Positions 36,986-48,500 of a DNA stretch of 64,000 nucleotides are shown in pieces. The notes below the pieces were generated by a model. That model searched no databases. It had not been told where the DNA came from and was given only the letters and a program-made list of their open reading frames with translations. The translations under genes and the position numbers were made by a program. Each line of letters starts with the position of its first letter. Within the stretch, counting starts at the first letter, position 1. Source of the DNA: Ceratothoa steindachneri (taxonomy: Eukaryota > Arthropoda > Malacostraca > Isopoda > Cymothoidae); the NCBI GenBank assembly GCA_963969495.1, contig OZ018328.1:134199968-134263967 (forward strand). Direction: 5' to 3'.

Positions 36986-39104
36986 CAATTTACAAAAATA
37001 AGAGTATAATAAAGCATATTAACTTAGTTATTATATATTTTAAAATTTAACCTCGATAATAATTGAGGCTTCAGGAAAACACGTCCTTTATATTGTCTTT
37101 ATTTTTTTACTATTGCTGAGCTTTCATCATATATTTATGGTAACTTTAGGGCGTTTAAAATTTTAAATGTCTCATGTGCGAATTTATATATAACTATTTG
37201 GAATAACTCGTTTAGGGAGGAAGCTTGATGATGACAACGAACGCTGGGTTCCGTTGTCATTTCAACTTCTTCTAAAACTACATAAAATATGATCCCGTAA
37301 AGGTGATCGCCAAGTAATAAAGGTCGATACCTTCATCAAATATGACCTCGATGAAGCCCGCCTAAGAAAGGAGAAGGGCTGGATGAGGGGTGCAGATACC
37401 TCAACCATAAAACAACAAGAGTGATTTAATCATTAGTAGTTGCACGCACCTAAAACTATAAAAGAATAACTAGAAAAAACGTATCAGACTAACACGTTCT
37501 TAACTTCATGTTTCCAATAGCTTTGACTCAGTCTCTAGTCTAAAGGTAGTGGTGGGTTAGCATCCCTTTATTTTTCAGCTATATTTCAGATTTTGAAGAG
37601 CGAATAGATTTCGCTTTGCACCTTCACAATTGTTTCATCATAATTTAAAGATATCCTTTGATTTGGTAAATTGTATTAATATTCCATTCAGCCCATGAAG
37701 ACAAGGGTACAAATAACCATAAGGGTTCTAAGCCCTAAAAAATAATTGTGAAACTATTGCTTTTTAAATATACTTCCATCCTTATCCGTTCACATTTGAC
37801 TTTTCTCTATTACGCTCATTTTATAACTAGCCTCGTGTGGATTTTAGAGTCATTTCTGATTTATAATTCTGTACCATTAATGATACATTCCATTATATAG
37901 TCTGCGTCTTTGAATGACCTAACTTTTTACCGAGTAACTCTACAAATTTATGGATTGTTAATTAGTAACAATGACTGGAATAATTGGCATTACTCTTGAT
38001 TCATATCTTTCAATTTTTGCCATGTAATACTAAGATGCTCGTATTTAAATTTGGCATATTTATTATCAGTATGAGTGGCAATTTTGATTCGCATTATATT
38101 CTTTAGTTTTGATATTGCAGTTTTACAAATCAGGCAGATCATTTACCTAGTGTCACAAACAAGAAATTATTGAAATTCAAACTCATTAAAATATTATGTT
38201 TATTTTAGAGTCCCTTTTTGTCTTCTGCCACATTAGAAGGTGAAAACGATGCATAATAAAACTTGTGGTAAACATAAATTATCAGAAACAAGTGCGCATA
38301 AATATCTTATATAATATTTTATTATTATTATTATATTTAGCTTTTAAGATTAAACATGCGCGTTTGTTTCGTAGCACAAATTTTAAAAAATACTACAATT
38401 TTTTTAAACAAAAATATAATTTAAAACATAAATGCATCAAATATTGAGCTTAGTATTCTATGTGATTTGAAAACCATTGAATTTCTAATTAATTTCTTCG
38501 AATGCGATTATTTACCTTATGTTAACTTCATGAGTGATTAGAAATCATTTGCACTTGTTAATGATTGAGCATTGATGTTTTTTTTATATAAAGTTTATAT
38601 TTCTTTTATAATTCTTCTGAAGGCCACAATTTATGGTTTTAAAGACCGCATATTCCTTAAGAAGGAAAACTCTACTTCTCTACGGTCTCTTTTAAAAAGG
38701 CCTTATGGTCCTGCTCACTCTAACTTGGCGAATGAATTTGGGCACAGAAAACTTTGTGCTAGACTAGTTAAATGAAGTTCTGCACAAAGAAGATTTGAAC
38801 TAAATGGTGAATCTTTGTGCGAGTAGTTTGTGGAATATAAGGCATCAAGAAGAGGATTGTCTGAAAGAATAGTAACTGTAGGAAAAACCTAGCCTACAAT
38901 ATGAAAGAGAGAGTAAAATACATTAAAATTAATGGCATTTAGACCTATGAGGAAAGATATTTTCAAAGTAGAGATTTTAGCTAGAAGCATATGGATTTGC
39001 CTTTTTATCAATGGTAAAGGTAGCGTTTCTAAGCGTATTTCAATGGCAAATCTATATATATTTTATATATTTAGAAGCTCAATAATTATTCTTTTTTTGA
39101 AAAC
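36986..39104. other. AT-rich interval without a recognisable gene
   Basis: About 2.1 kb of very AT-rich DNA. The short frames at 38265-38447 and 38572-38775 have no domain I can identify. Confidence 0.45.
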
Positions 39105-40690
39105 TGAAAAAAACAAGGTTTGCTGACCAAAAGGCGCGTGCCCTCACTTATTCTGATTTATGTCCTTACGACTTTGAAAACTTTCAATAATTCCCGGAGT
39201 AACCTTGCGACGACCTTGGCAATTCTATCATTCGAAAGACAATGTAAACACATTAAGGTTTCAAATTTCGTCAGAATCGGCTGAATAGTTATAATGTTAT
39301 TGTCCCATAAAACAATTCCTTGGCAAACCTTGGGTGACTTTGGCAATTATATTATTTGAAAGGGAATGTAAAACAATATAAGGGTTTCAAATTTCGTTAG
39401 AATCAGCCGAATAGTTATGAGTTATTGCCCCTAAAACTAATTCCAGGGCTAAACTTAGGAGAACATTAGCAATTATTTCATTTAAAAGAGAATGTAAAAC
39501 ATCAAAATGTGTTCAAATCTCGTTAGAATCGGCCTAATAGTTATGATGTTATTGCCAAAACAAAATTATTCCCTAGCGTAGCCTAGCATACCTTAGCCTA
39601 GTATAGACTTGCATATATAGCCTAGCATAGTATATATTAGAATAACCTAGCTTAGTATAGTATACCTGAGCCTATCACAGTTTATCCTAGCCTAGCCTAG
39701 CCTAGCTTATCAAAGTATAGCTTAGCCTACCTAGCAGAGTATAACCTAGCCTAGCTTAGCTCATCCTACATTTGTATATTAAAACTTAGTCTAGCCTAGC
39801 TTAGCTTACCCTAGTCTAGTATAGCCTATCTTAGTATAGCATAGCTTAGCCTAGTTCACTGAAGCCTAGAATATTATATCCTATCCTAGGCTAGTGAGCA
39901 TATTCTAGTCTAGACTAGTATATCATAGCCTACCTTACCCTACCCTAGTTAGTATAGTATAGAATATCTTAGTATTGTCTAGCCTAGACTAAACTATTAG
40001 ATCTTAGACTAGGGTTACATAGCATGCATAACATAACTTAGCCTACCCTAGCAAAGCCTCGCTCATGCTAGCCTGTTATAGAAAAACTAGCCTAGTGTAG
40101 CATAGGTTAGTATATCATAGCCTAACCTAGCATAACATCGCGCAGCATAGCCTAGTATAGCTTAGTCTAGCCTAGCATTAACTATCCTAGCCATGTATAG
40201 CCTATACTATACTATTATAGCTTATTATTGTCTATCCTAACATATGTACTACATGCAATCCGATCATAGCATATTATAACCTAAATTAGCATAGTATATT
40301 TTACTTAGTACATTATATTTTAGTATAGCTTAGCATAGTATAACCTAGCATATAATATCCTAGCATAGCATAGCCTATTGTAGGCTTGCCTAGCAGAGTA
40401 TAGTACATTATAGCCTATTCTAGTCTAGCAGAGTATCGGCCGAAAAGTTATGATGTTATTGCAAAAACAAAATAATTCCAGGGCTAACCTTGGGAGGAAT
40501 TTGGCAATTATATCAATCGAAAGTAAATGAAAAACAATATAAGGGTTTCAAACTTCGTTAGAATCGGCCAAATAGTTACAATGTTTTTACAAAAACAATA
40601 AAATTAATCGAAACGGGGACTGACCGACCGACCGACATAGTGAGAAGTAGAGTCGCTCGCCACCTGACTCGCACGCGACTAAAAATCTCA
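39105..40690 (+). mobile_element. Repeat carrier, copy B, with internal satellite units
   Basis: Same start and end as copy A at 6490-7295. It begins AACAAGGTTTGCTGACC near 39113. Units of about 124-126 bases follow, marked by GGCAATTATATCATTCGAAA at 39218, 39342 and 39467 and by TTTCGTTAGAATCGGC and AATAGTTATGATGTTATTG. After a degenerate CTAG array, one to two more units follow from 40436. The end is GACCGACCGACCGACATAGT, then GCACGCGACTAAAAATC. The end word GCACGCGACT is complementary to the AGTCGCGTGC start of copy A. No protein is encoded. Confidence 0.7.
39573..40435. repeat. Degenerate CTAG-type pentamer/decamer array
   Basis: About 860 bases built from CCTAG, CATAG, TATAG and CTTAG words (for example CCTAGCCTAGCCTAGCCTAG at about 39674-39696). 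It sits inside repeat carrier copy B and interrupts its 125-bp units. TAG recurs nearly every five bases, so plus-strand frames are closed by stops. Copy A has no such block. Confidence 0.9.
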
Positions 40691-40939
40691 AATGAGCTAA
40701 TTCATCTTGATGTTGTCAACAAAAATAGCATCATTGATATAATTATAGTTAAAATGAGTTGCCCTGAAGGAAAAAATGTTTACAATAGGAATATGGATTT
40801 TACGTTGAGAAATATACCAATAAATATACACAAATTTTCTGCCCACCATTTGGATTACTTCTTTATAAGTAGTGTCCATGTAAGTAAATGATTGATAAGA
40901 CATTATCTCAAATTCACCTTTTCCTGGTGCTTGTATATG

Positions 40940-42720
40940 GGATAGAAATAATTCCCATCCCAAGGTGTTCGTCGTAAAAAGGCGACTAAGGCCCGGTAGT
41001 AGGCTACTGGCCTGGGAAGCCCCCGTAGACTTTATTCTAGGTGAAAAACGCGCAAGGACGGTATTGGGCGGGGCTTTCTCGGATCCTTTCTTTTTAGGTC
41101 AGTTAATCCTGACCAATACATGCAAAAAGATGCAAAGGAAAGGAAACGAAGAGAATAATCAAAAGTAGGAAATTAGCAAATGAAACATTTGCCAAAAATT
41201 TAAATGAGGATCTGAATATAAACATGAAATTATTCTGGAAGAATGTGAGAAGGGTGAGGAAAGAGGAGAAGAACAATTGTGCGAACATCAAAGGCCAACA
41301 TAAAAGGATACTTTTCAGCAAATGAGGTCAAAAATAGATGGAAGCTAATCCAAATATAAAGATGATTGGTTTCTTGGATGTAAATCAATTGCTGTATGGA
41401 AGTGATAATCACGCAAAAAGTTGTTAGTGTTGTGAGAGCTCTAAAAAATGGGAAGGGAGCTGGGGCAGATAATATAGTGGCTTAGATGCTGAAAAGTGGT
41501 GGTGATTGGATTTAGAAATGGGTCTGGTGGCTGCGTTGTAAGGAATTTGAAAGTGGAAGAGTGCCTGAGGATTGGAATAGTACAGTAAAAATGCCGTTGT
41601 ATAAGGGTGGGTATGAGAAAGATGAGAGCATAAAATACGGGGGCGGGGGAGTAGGTTAAGCGTTGTTGGTAATAAGTAGGGAAAAATTCTGATAGGGTGT
41701 ATAAAAAGATAACTGAGTGATATATAGGGAAAGAAGGAGGGGATTAGAGCGAATAAGAATGTATGTCAATAAAATATGGTCGTGTAGATAGAGAAGCATT
41801 AATGCAGGTGCTAAGAATGTATGCAGTGAGTGGTAAGTTATTAGATAGTTTAAAGAGCATTTATGTTCGTAGCAAGTCGTACATTAGGGTGAAAGATAGC
41901 CGAGGTGAGTGATTTAACATACATGAAAGTGTAAGACAAGGTTGTGTGATGTCATAATGGCTGTTTAATATCTTTATAGATGGAGTACTGATAAAGGGTG
42001 TGAGATAGATAAATATGGTAAGGAATGGATTGTGACCATGTTGGTATTTTCTAATGACCTGGCATTGGTGTAATTTAGAAATGCTGATTGAAGCATTTGT
42101 TAAGTTGCGTTAGAGGAAAGATCTGAAAGCGAATACAGAAAATCATTAGGGAATGGCATTTGAGAGTGAACATGGAGTGTGGTGTGATGTCTGAGTCCAT
42201 CGTGTCATCCTTGAATAAGTTAAAAATTTTAAGTTACCAGGATGCAAATGATAGTAATACACTGAAGCAGATTGCAACCACAAGGCTTTAAATGGTAGTA
42301 ACGTCTTTAGGTAAATTAGAGCTTTAGTGAATGTAAAGGTTTGAGCGTGGAATTTACCAGGAAGCGGCATCAAACTTTTTTACGCTACCCTTGGTGTAAG
42401 TGAGTGAAATAATAGGATGGAGGAGGTGGAAAGATCCCAAGTTAGAGCAATGCAAATGGACAACCTGAGAGGGGTGTTTGATATGCGAAAGTTAGAAAGA
42501 ACGAGTAACCACTGAATATTAGGTGTTCATGGTCTAAAGAATGGTTTGAATTAGATTGTAACTGAAAGTTTTCTGACTTGGTATTGGCATGTAAGAAGAA
42601 TGGATAGAAATAGACTTGTAAAGAGGATATACCAGAGTGTTCGGGTATGAGAAGGGTTGGAAGATCGTGTAAAAGTTTGGTTTTCTATGTTAAGGAATGT
42701 TTGAGAGAGAAAGAACTGTC
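40940..42720 (+). pseudogene. Decayed non-LTR retrotransposon (second LINE family)
   Basis: The block at 40955-41100 (CCCATCCCAAGGTGTTCGTC, GGCGACTAAGGCCCGGTAGT) is GC-rich and may be a 5' or linker part. From 41150 on, LINE protein blocks appear in changing frames: GAGADNIVxxMLKSGGDW near 41460, FESGRVPEDWNSTVKMPLYK near 41545, VDREALMQVLRMYAVSGKLL near 41785, SVRQGCVMS near 41930, FNIFIDGVL near 41967, and the C-terminal MDNLRGVFDMRKLERT near 42455 and WHVRRMDRNRLVKRIYQ near 42583. The WxGHVxRM type C-terminus points to an RTE/I-like group and not to CR1. Stops and shifts are frequent. The antisense CR1 tail begins at 42722. Confidence 0.7.
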
Positions 42721-42721
42721 T

Positions 42722-43522
42722 AAAGAGGTAACAACAAGGAGTAACAACAAAGAAAGAAGGTACCCTAGAAGACCTTACGGTCCATTCAATGAGGGTACCT
42801 TTGGACTAGCAGTCGAGCGGGCACATCTCTGTTAAATGCTTTACGTCCTTTTACGGCCATTTTTTAAGACCCTTTCTAGTCTTGACTTGAACTGGTCAAC
42901 AGATTCACTGTTGACAACTTCCAATGGGAGTGCGTTCCAACTACCGCAGATACTGTACGTGAAAAACTTTCCACATAGATCGCGGTTGTAAAGCTTCAAT
43001 TCAAGTTTAAAGCCGTGATTTCTTGTTCTGCTCTCAACAAGTGTGAAAATATCCCTGTAGTCAACATTGTCGAACCCTCGAAGTATTTTGAAAACTTCGA
43101 TGAGCTATTCACGCAGTCTACGGGTTTTCAACGAGAACAGATCTAATTCCCTTAATCTATCTTCATAACTTTTATGTCTGATAGAGGGAATCAGTTTGGT
43201 TGCCCTGGCTTGTACACGTTCCAATCTCGCGATGTCCTTGCGAAATGAAGGACTCCAAAATTGCACGGCATACTCCAGGTGCAGTCGGACAAGTTAGTTG
43301 TACAAACACAGTACAATCTCCTTGTTTCGATATCCAAAGTGGCGCTTTATATAGCCTAGCATCCTTTGAGCCTTTTGCTCCGCCTCAATGCACTGTTAAG
43401 AGAACTTGAGGTCACTAGTGATTGTTACACCCAAGTCCTTCCCAGTGTCGGTGGATTCAATAGCAGTGCCCTTAAGGATATACTGAGATTGGGGGTTTTG
43501 GTGCCCAATATGATATTGTGCA
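42722..43522 (-). pseudogene. Antisense, 5'-truncated copy of the CR1 element
   Basis: Read on the minus strand this matches 33770-34570: from GGGGTTTCTG-like sequence at about 43500 through [21 protein letters not shown] and WNALPLEVVNSESVDQFK to the 3' UTR (CCAAAGGTACCC, then GACCGTAAGGTCTTCTAGGG) and the tail GTTACTCCTTGTTGTTACC. Similarity is high, about nine in ten bases by eye. It has frame-breaking changes, for example near 43110 and 43290. The truncation point and tail identify it as a retrotransposed copy of the same family. Confidence 0.88.
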
Positions 43523-45070
43523 TGATAGAGGCGCATGGAGAGGACTTTAAAGTGGGAATGCTAGGGACTTTCTAGTACCGGACGTGATACTACATCACGT
43601 ATTACCGTATCACTTAGAAGAGCCAATTTGGAAGTGAAAATAATATGGGTGGATTTGTCCTTAATAAAACCTAAAGTGGGAGTGGGAGTGTTAAACTCAC
43701 AGTTTGGGAAACTGGTTGACGTTATTGAAATCTTAAAGTGGTTTGCATTGAAATAAAACCCTCTAAAACTTTTAAAACTTACCAATAAATTATTGTCATC
43801 TGATGATTTCTATCCATATCATTCAACTCTAGGTATTTAATGGACAAGGAAATTAAGAGCTAAAAGGATCTTCATTGAGAACAAAGAGCCCGTGAGAACA
43901 GAACCCCCTTTATACTTCGATTTCAACCCACTCTTAAGAATAAACCCCTACAAAATTAATCTTTTAAGACTGAAACACAAAATTATAAACTCAAAAATTA
44001 AGACCTGGAAAAATTAATTGATAAATAGAACGAAGGCTAACTTCCCCTTGCTCGAACTTCAGACGGGGAAGAAGTTTTCCGCCGGGCGAGATATTCTGTT
44101 CCTTCAAGAGCCGGAATAAAATATAAAGGAAGCTTCAAATGAATAAGAATCAGAGATACGCTTTAATTAAAAAGTTTTGCCCCCTTTTGAATCCCTTCTT
44201 CCGGATCGTTTCTTATTAGATGAATGTAAAACAAAATGGAGAAGTTTTAAGTAGTCGTAAGCTGTCGTATTTACATACATATATATTTCTAATTATTATT
44301 AACAGGAAATTATATAGAATTAAAAGTTAAAAAAAATAAACGAGGGACTCTCCTCGTCTAGATGTTTAGGACAAGATACATATGAAATGATGATATTATG
44401 AAATAGCAAATATGTGATATGTACATAGACCGTTAGGTATTTGAAAAGCCAAGACGCCCAATTTTCACAAAATTATGTATTTGGAGTAAACTCGAAAAAA
44501 GAGGATAAGCAAAGTATGATTAGAGGAAAAAGTTCTTTAGCTATGTAAGATTTTTCAGAATATATTCCAATCTCTCTAATCCAAAGTAATGAAATTTGAT
44601 AATTTACATATATGTACATACAACATGCACATGAGCGCAAACTATTATATGTACGCAGATACCCGTACAAATACAATCACCGCTATGGGACCTATGACAG
44701 AAAAATAATAGCGCGATCTTTTGGCCTGAGGAATAATTCTCCGGACGGGGATATTCTTTCATAAACCAGAAGGAAACCAAAGAATGAGAGAAAAAATTAA
44801 CCATCTCAGCCCCTGTAATGAAAAAATACGGCTTGAAAAATTAAAAAAAAAATGAAAACAAAGAAAAAAGTTGGTGAGTAATTACCATCATTTACATAAC
44901 ATTATTCCCTTTTCAGAAAGACAAAAATGCTTATTTTCTTTCGCTTTTTCTTTAAATTTCTTCGGAGACTTTTTTTCTTTCTTATTAAACTTGATTAATG
45001 ATTACATCAAAAAACGGATTTCAAGGAAAAATATTATTTCTGTTTTATATTAGAGTAACTTTAATTTATG

Positions 45071-45073
<3 letters not shown>
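43523..45073. other. Unassigned AT-rich interval
   Basis: No gene or repeat is recognised. Purine-rich A-runs occur at 44820-44870. Confidence 0.4.

Positions 45074-45139
<66 letters not shown>
45074..45139. repeat. (TA)n tract, left flank of a Tc1 element
   Basis: About 33 TA units ending exactly where the left inverted repeat of the Tc1 element begins. Confidence 0.98.
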
Positions 45140-45142
<3 letters not shown>

Positions 45143-46585
45143 CGAGACACAAGTATTTGCACATTTAAATTTTCAATATTTCAGAAATAATTTGTGCTTT
45201 CGTGTGGTTATAAAACTAGCAGGAATCTCAGTAAACATATATTTAACAGAAGAAATACGCAGGTGATAAAGTATTCAACCAATAATAATTTCAGTCATTT
45301 AATATTTCGTCCTAAAACCCTTGTTAGCAGTAACAGCACAAAGACGATTCTTAAAGAAAAAATATTTAGCTTTTCGCAATTATTTCTTGATATTTTATTG
45401 CACTCTTCTATGCAAATTTTCCTTAAAATGGCAAGGTTCAGTGGATTTCTCTTTCGGATTGCAGCCTTTATTATTTACCATAAATACTCTATATCAATGA
45501 GATCTGGAGATCGACTTGGCTATGGAAGGAAGTTTAATGATTTCTTTTGACCAGCCTTGAGTTAATTTTGCCTTATGTTCAGAATTGTTTTCCTGCTGCA
45601 ATATCCATTGATATCGGCCGTAGAACTTGTCAACTTGGGAGCAGCTTTTCCGCCAGTATTGTTCAATACGTGTCACAATTCACTTAACATCAATGATGTC
45701 GACTGATCCTTTGCAATGTGCAGTAAGGCAGACCTAAGCCATGAGACGACCCCCCTCCTTGTTTCATGGTTGAGATAGTGTGCTTAGGATCCTTCTGTCC
45801 TCCATACGTGACGAGCATAATTTTGCCATAAGAGTTCTATTTTAGTCTCACCTTCGGAGTTTTTCGGGTTGAAAAGAATGCAGATCATTACGAGAGAGCT
45901 CTATATAAATTGTTCTTTCACTCACTTTAATCCATGACAATTTCGGATCACTTTGTAAATTTTTCATAGTAATCAATGTATTATTCCTTTGCTTCTGAAG
46001 CATAAAATGTCGAGACCGATCGTTAATCTTGCGAGAAGCACCAGTTCTTGTCAAGTTGGAGGTGAATCCATACTAGCGATGCTTTCGAGTTATAGAACTA
46101 CAGTTGTAAAAGGCACTTCACTACGCTCATAAATAGTCCTATAGGATAATTTATCTAAAAGAATTTTAACAATTTACTGTCATAAAGCTTGAGAAACTTC
46201 TTTAACCGTAGGCATTGCTCAAAGCAAAGATTTTTCTTATATGGATTCCTGTCAGAAATGACCGTGCTAATATTGGCAATTTACATCGAGTTCCTTGCTA
46301 GAAATTTCTGGAATATTCAATTTCAGCCTTTTCATCGAATTTACATGACTTCTTTGTTTAATAAAAATATTCTCGAATGTTATTGAAGTGGTTGAATACT
46401 TTTATCAACAGCTAAATTTTTTATATTAGTAATTGTTTTTATAAACAAAGAAAATCTGTCTTATGTGTACTTCTTCTGTTAAATATATGTTAATGAGTTT
46501 CCTATTAATTTTATAACCTGAAGACAGCACGAAATATTTCAGCAATATTGAAATTTTAACTGTGTAAATACTTTTTGCATCTCAA

Positions 46586-46587
<2 letters not shown>
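45140..46587 (-). mobile_element. Tc1-type transposon with long inverted repeats, inside (TA)n
   Basis: About 1.45 kb with long diverged terminal inverted repeats. The left end (45140-45283) and the inverted right end (46390-46587) share the outer word AAGTATTT.CACA, then TTTCAATATT, GGTTATAAAA, CATATATTTAACAGAAGAA and AGTATTCAACC, about 145-190 bases. Both ends run straight into (TA)n, so the element sits inside a TA microsatellite. The transposase is on the minus strand: a second helix-turn-helix reads RKINDRSRHFMLQKQRNN and KVSERTIYIELSRNDLHSF (45860-46040), then GGQKDPKHTISTMK near 45790 and QWILQQENNSEHKAKLTQ near 45600. Several frame breaks and loss of catalytic Asp regions make it inactive. 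Confidence 0.85.

Positions 46588-46648
<61 letters not shown>
46588..46648. repeat. (TA)n tract, right flank of a Tc1 element
   Basis: About 30 TA units. Left edge: inverted repeat of the Tc1 element. Right edge: GC-rich block. Confidence 0.98.
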
Positions 46649-46650
<2 letters not shown>

Positions 46651-47340
46651 AACACAACGCAAGAAACAGAAAACGGAATAGTTTGTTTTATTCGGAAATA
46701 GCCTCACCCTCCCTTCCACAAGCGGTAGCCTCGAACTGCGTCCACAACGGACCACCTTTAAGCGGGTTAGAATCGCCTTGGCGTGAAGATTCAAGGCCAT
46801 TCGAGAGTACCGCTGTTTCCCCCCACCCCCGCGGGGAGAGCCTCGGATATATATATGGCTCGTCTTCCATGTGGAAGACACAGAGTTGAGGAGTCTCTCC
46901 CGGACCCAAGAAGATTCCCCTAGTTCCTAATCAGGTGCTAACGACAAAGCAAAGTGACGGCTGAACTTTTTGTGTGTTGGAATTAGCCCCAGCCAGTGAG
47001 GTAATTCCATTTGACGATCGCCACCGAGCGATTTTTCCGACTCCACTCATCAACTTCTGTCGAAGCCCTCCTCGTTCGCCCCTCGTTTACGGGTTGCCAA
47101 AATACTCTCCCCTGGACCGGACGTTACCGCCCCCACCCCCTTTTGGAGAACCGTCATCACGTTAACTACCCGCTCAGAAGCTCCGAGCGTCCTCGCCTCA
47201 CGTGCAGAAGACATCCGTGAAGCCTTACCCTGGCGTCTCTCCCGGAATCCTGCGTAAGCCAACCCCTCTTCCCCTTCAGTAACCCATTTGAGTTAATCCT
47301 TCCCATTTGATTAATCTCCTCCTGTAATACATTAATTTTT
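46649..47340. other. GC-rich block of unknown origin
   Basis: Sharp change to G+C-rich sequence between (TA)n and a Tc1 fragment. It has C-runs (46818-46835, 47130-47145) and overlapping open frames on both strands without known domains. The composition suggests an LTR, a 5' UTR or a transduced host segment; nothing decides between these. Confidence 0.35.
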
Positions 47341-47801
47341 AGCTTCATAGTCTGATGCATAAGGCAAAAAACAACTCGGACCATTATGTCTACATCGAGT
47401 TGCTAGATGACAAGGTTTTGCCATTTGCCCTTCATCTAAACGCGGAACGTAACATTAAAATGTCTGTCTTACAGGATGGAAACACCCTCGTTCACCCTGT
47501 TAGAATTGTGATTGACTGGCATGCTCAACAATCAAAAACAATCAGACATCTGGAATAGCCGCAAAATCACCGGATCTAAATCACATCGAAAGTCACTGGG
47601 ACTACCTCGAATCACGTCATAAATGTTAGACACAACATCCATGCAACTTGGCGAATTACACAAATCTTTGGTGCAAAAGTTGGTGAACCTAACCTTTTCT
47701 GCCCATGCCACGTTTACTAGCAGCTGTTTTCTCTGCTTGTGGAGGTATCACATTCTATTAGTTACGCTCTTGTCCCAGGTGACTAATTTTCTTCCGATGC
47801 G

Positions 47802-47803
<2 letters not shown>
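47341..47803 (+). pseudogene. Tc1 transposase C-terminal fragment
   Basis: A fragment of a Tc1-group transposase distinct from the neighbour at 45.1 kb. The frame from about 47380 reads YIELLDDKVLPFALHLNA, then VLQDGNTLVHPVRIVIDWHA (family form FQQDNxxxHTARIVMDWL) and QQSKTIRHLE. A TAG then replaces the Trp of EWPxxSPDLNPIE. The remainder continues in broken frames (HIESHWDYLESR-like at 47585, then NLFCPCHV). The 3' end is next to the (TA)n at 47804. The N-terminal DNA-binding half is absent. Confidence 0.75.

Positions 47804-47860
<57 letters not shown>
47804..47860. repeat. (TA)n tract between Tc1 fragment and SINE-like repeat
   Basis: About 28 TA units. The SINE-like repeat begins immediately to the right with GTGAAAATCACATGCCA. 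Confidence 0.98.
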
Positions 47861-47863
<3 letters not shown>

Positions 47864-48150
47864 AAAATCACATGCCAGGTGATATACAATGACTATATTT
47901 AAAGGGCCAAAGAAATGAAAATTGGTATCACAACCTGTAAAAACGGTAAGTAAGATATTACGCGAACCATTAAAAGCTTAAGAAAGAAAGTGGGAGAAAT
48001 AGAAATGAAGAAAATAGGAAAAAACTAATTAAATCGCTATATGAAGGGGAAAAAAGGAGTTGGATTTGAACCTGTGTCATCAAGCGCTCATCACTATCAG
48101 GACCAGAATGCTCATCGACTGAGTTAACAATCCTCAACCCCCCTAAAAGG
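47861..48150 (-). repeat. tRNA-related SINE-like repeat, copy 1
   Basis: Shares about 240 bases with 48259-48500, starting GTGAAAATCACATGCCA. On the minus strand, 48150 to 48050 looks tRNA-derived: TTAACTCAGTCGATGAGCA (A-box and D-arm like) and, about 50 bases on, ACAGGTTCAAATCCAACTCC (B box GGTTCAAATCC). The body then runs to GCATGTGATTTTCAC and the TA tract, which may serve as the tail. The orientation is inferred from the promoter boxes. Confidence 0.6.
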
Positions 48151-48258
48151 TTGATTCAAGAAGCTTTTCGAATAAGGAAGTGTATGTTTTTATCCAGTGA
48201 GAACAAGACAAGTGTTTTTTCGAGTAAGAAGGGGCACTGGCTTTTTTGTTTATAATAA

Positions 48259-48500
48259 GTGAAAATCACATGCCACGTGCTATACGATAGATGTATTTTA
48301 AGGCTTAAAGAAATAAAAACTGGTATTATAACCCGGAAAAACGCTAAGAAAGATATTACGTGAGCATTAAAAGCTTAATAAAGAAAATGGGAGAAATAAA
48401 AACGGAGCAAATAGGCGAAACTATTTTAATAGCTATATGAAGGTGAATAAAGAAGTTGGATTCGAACCTGTGTCACCAAGCGCTCATCGCTATTAAGACC
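48259..48500 (-). repeat. tRNA-related SINE-like repeat, copy 2
   Basis: Diverged direct repeat of copy 1 with the same B box (GGTTCGAATCC on the minus strand at about 48455-48465, a perfect consensus). The A-box half is missing: homology ends near 48495. The two copies are about 85 percent alike by eye. Confidence 0.6.

Noticed and set aside
46513..46560. Second hammerhead-like word (CCTGAAGACAGCACGAAAT)
   Set aside because: It lies in the Tc1 inverted repeat and lacks a stem II of useful length and the rest of the core.
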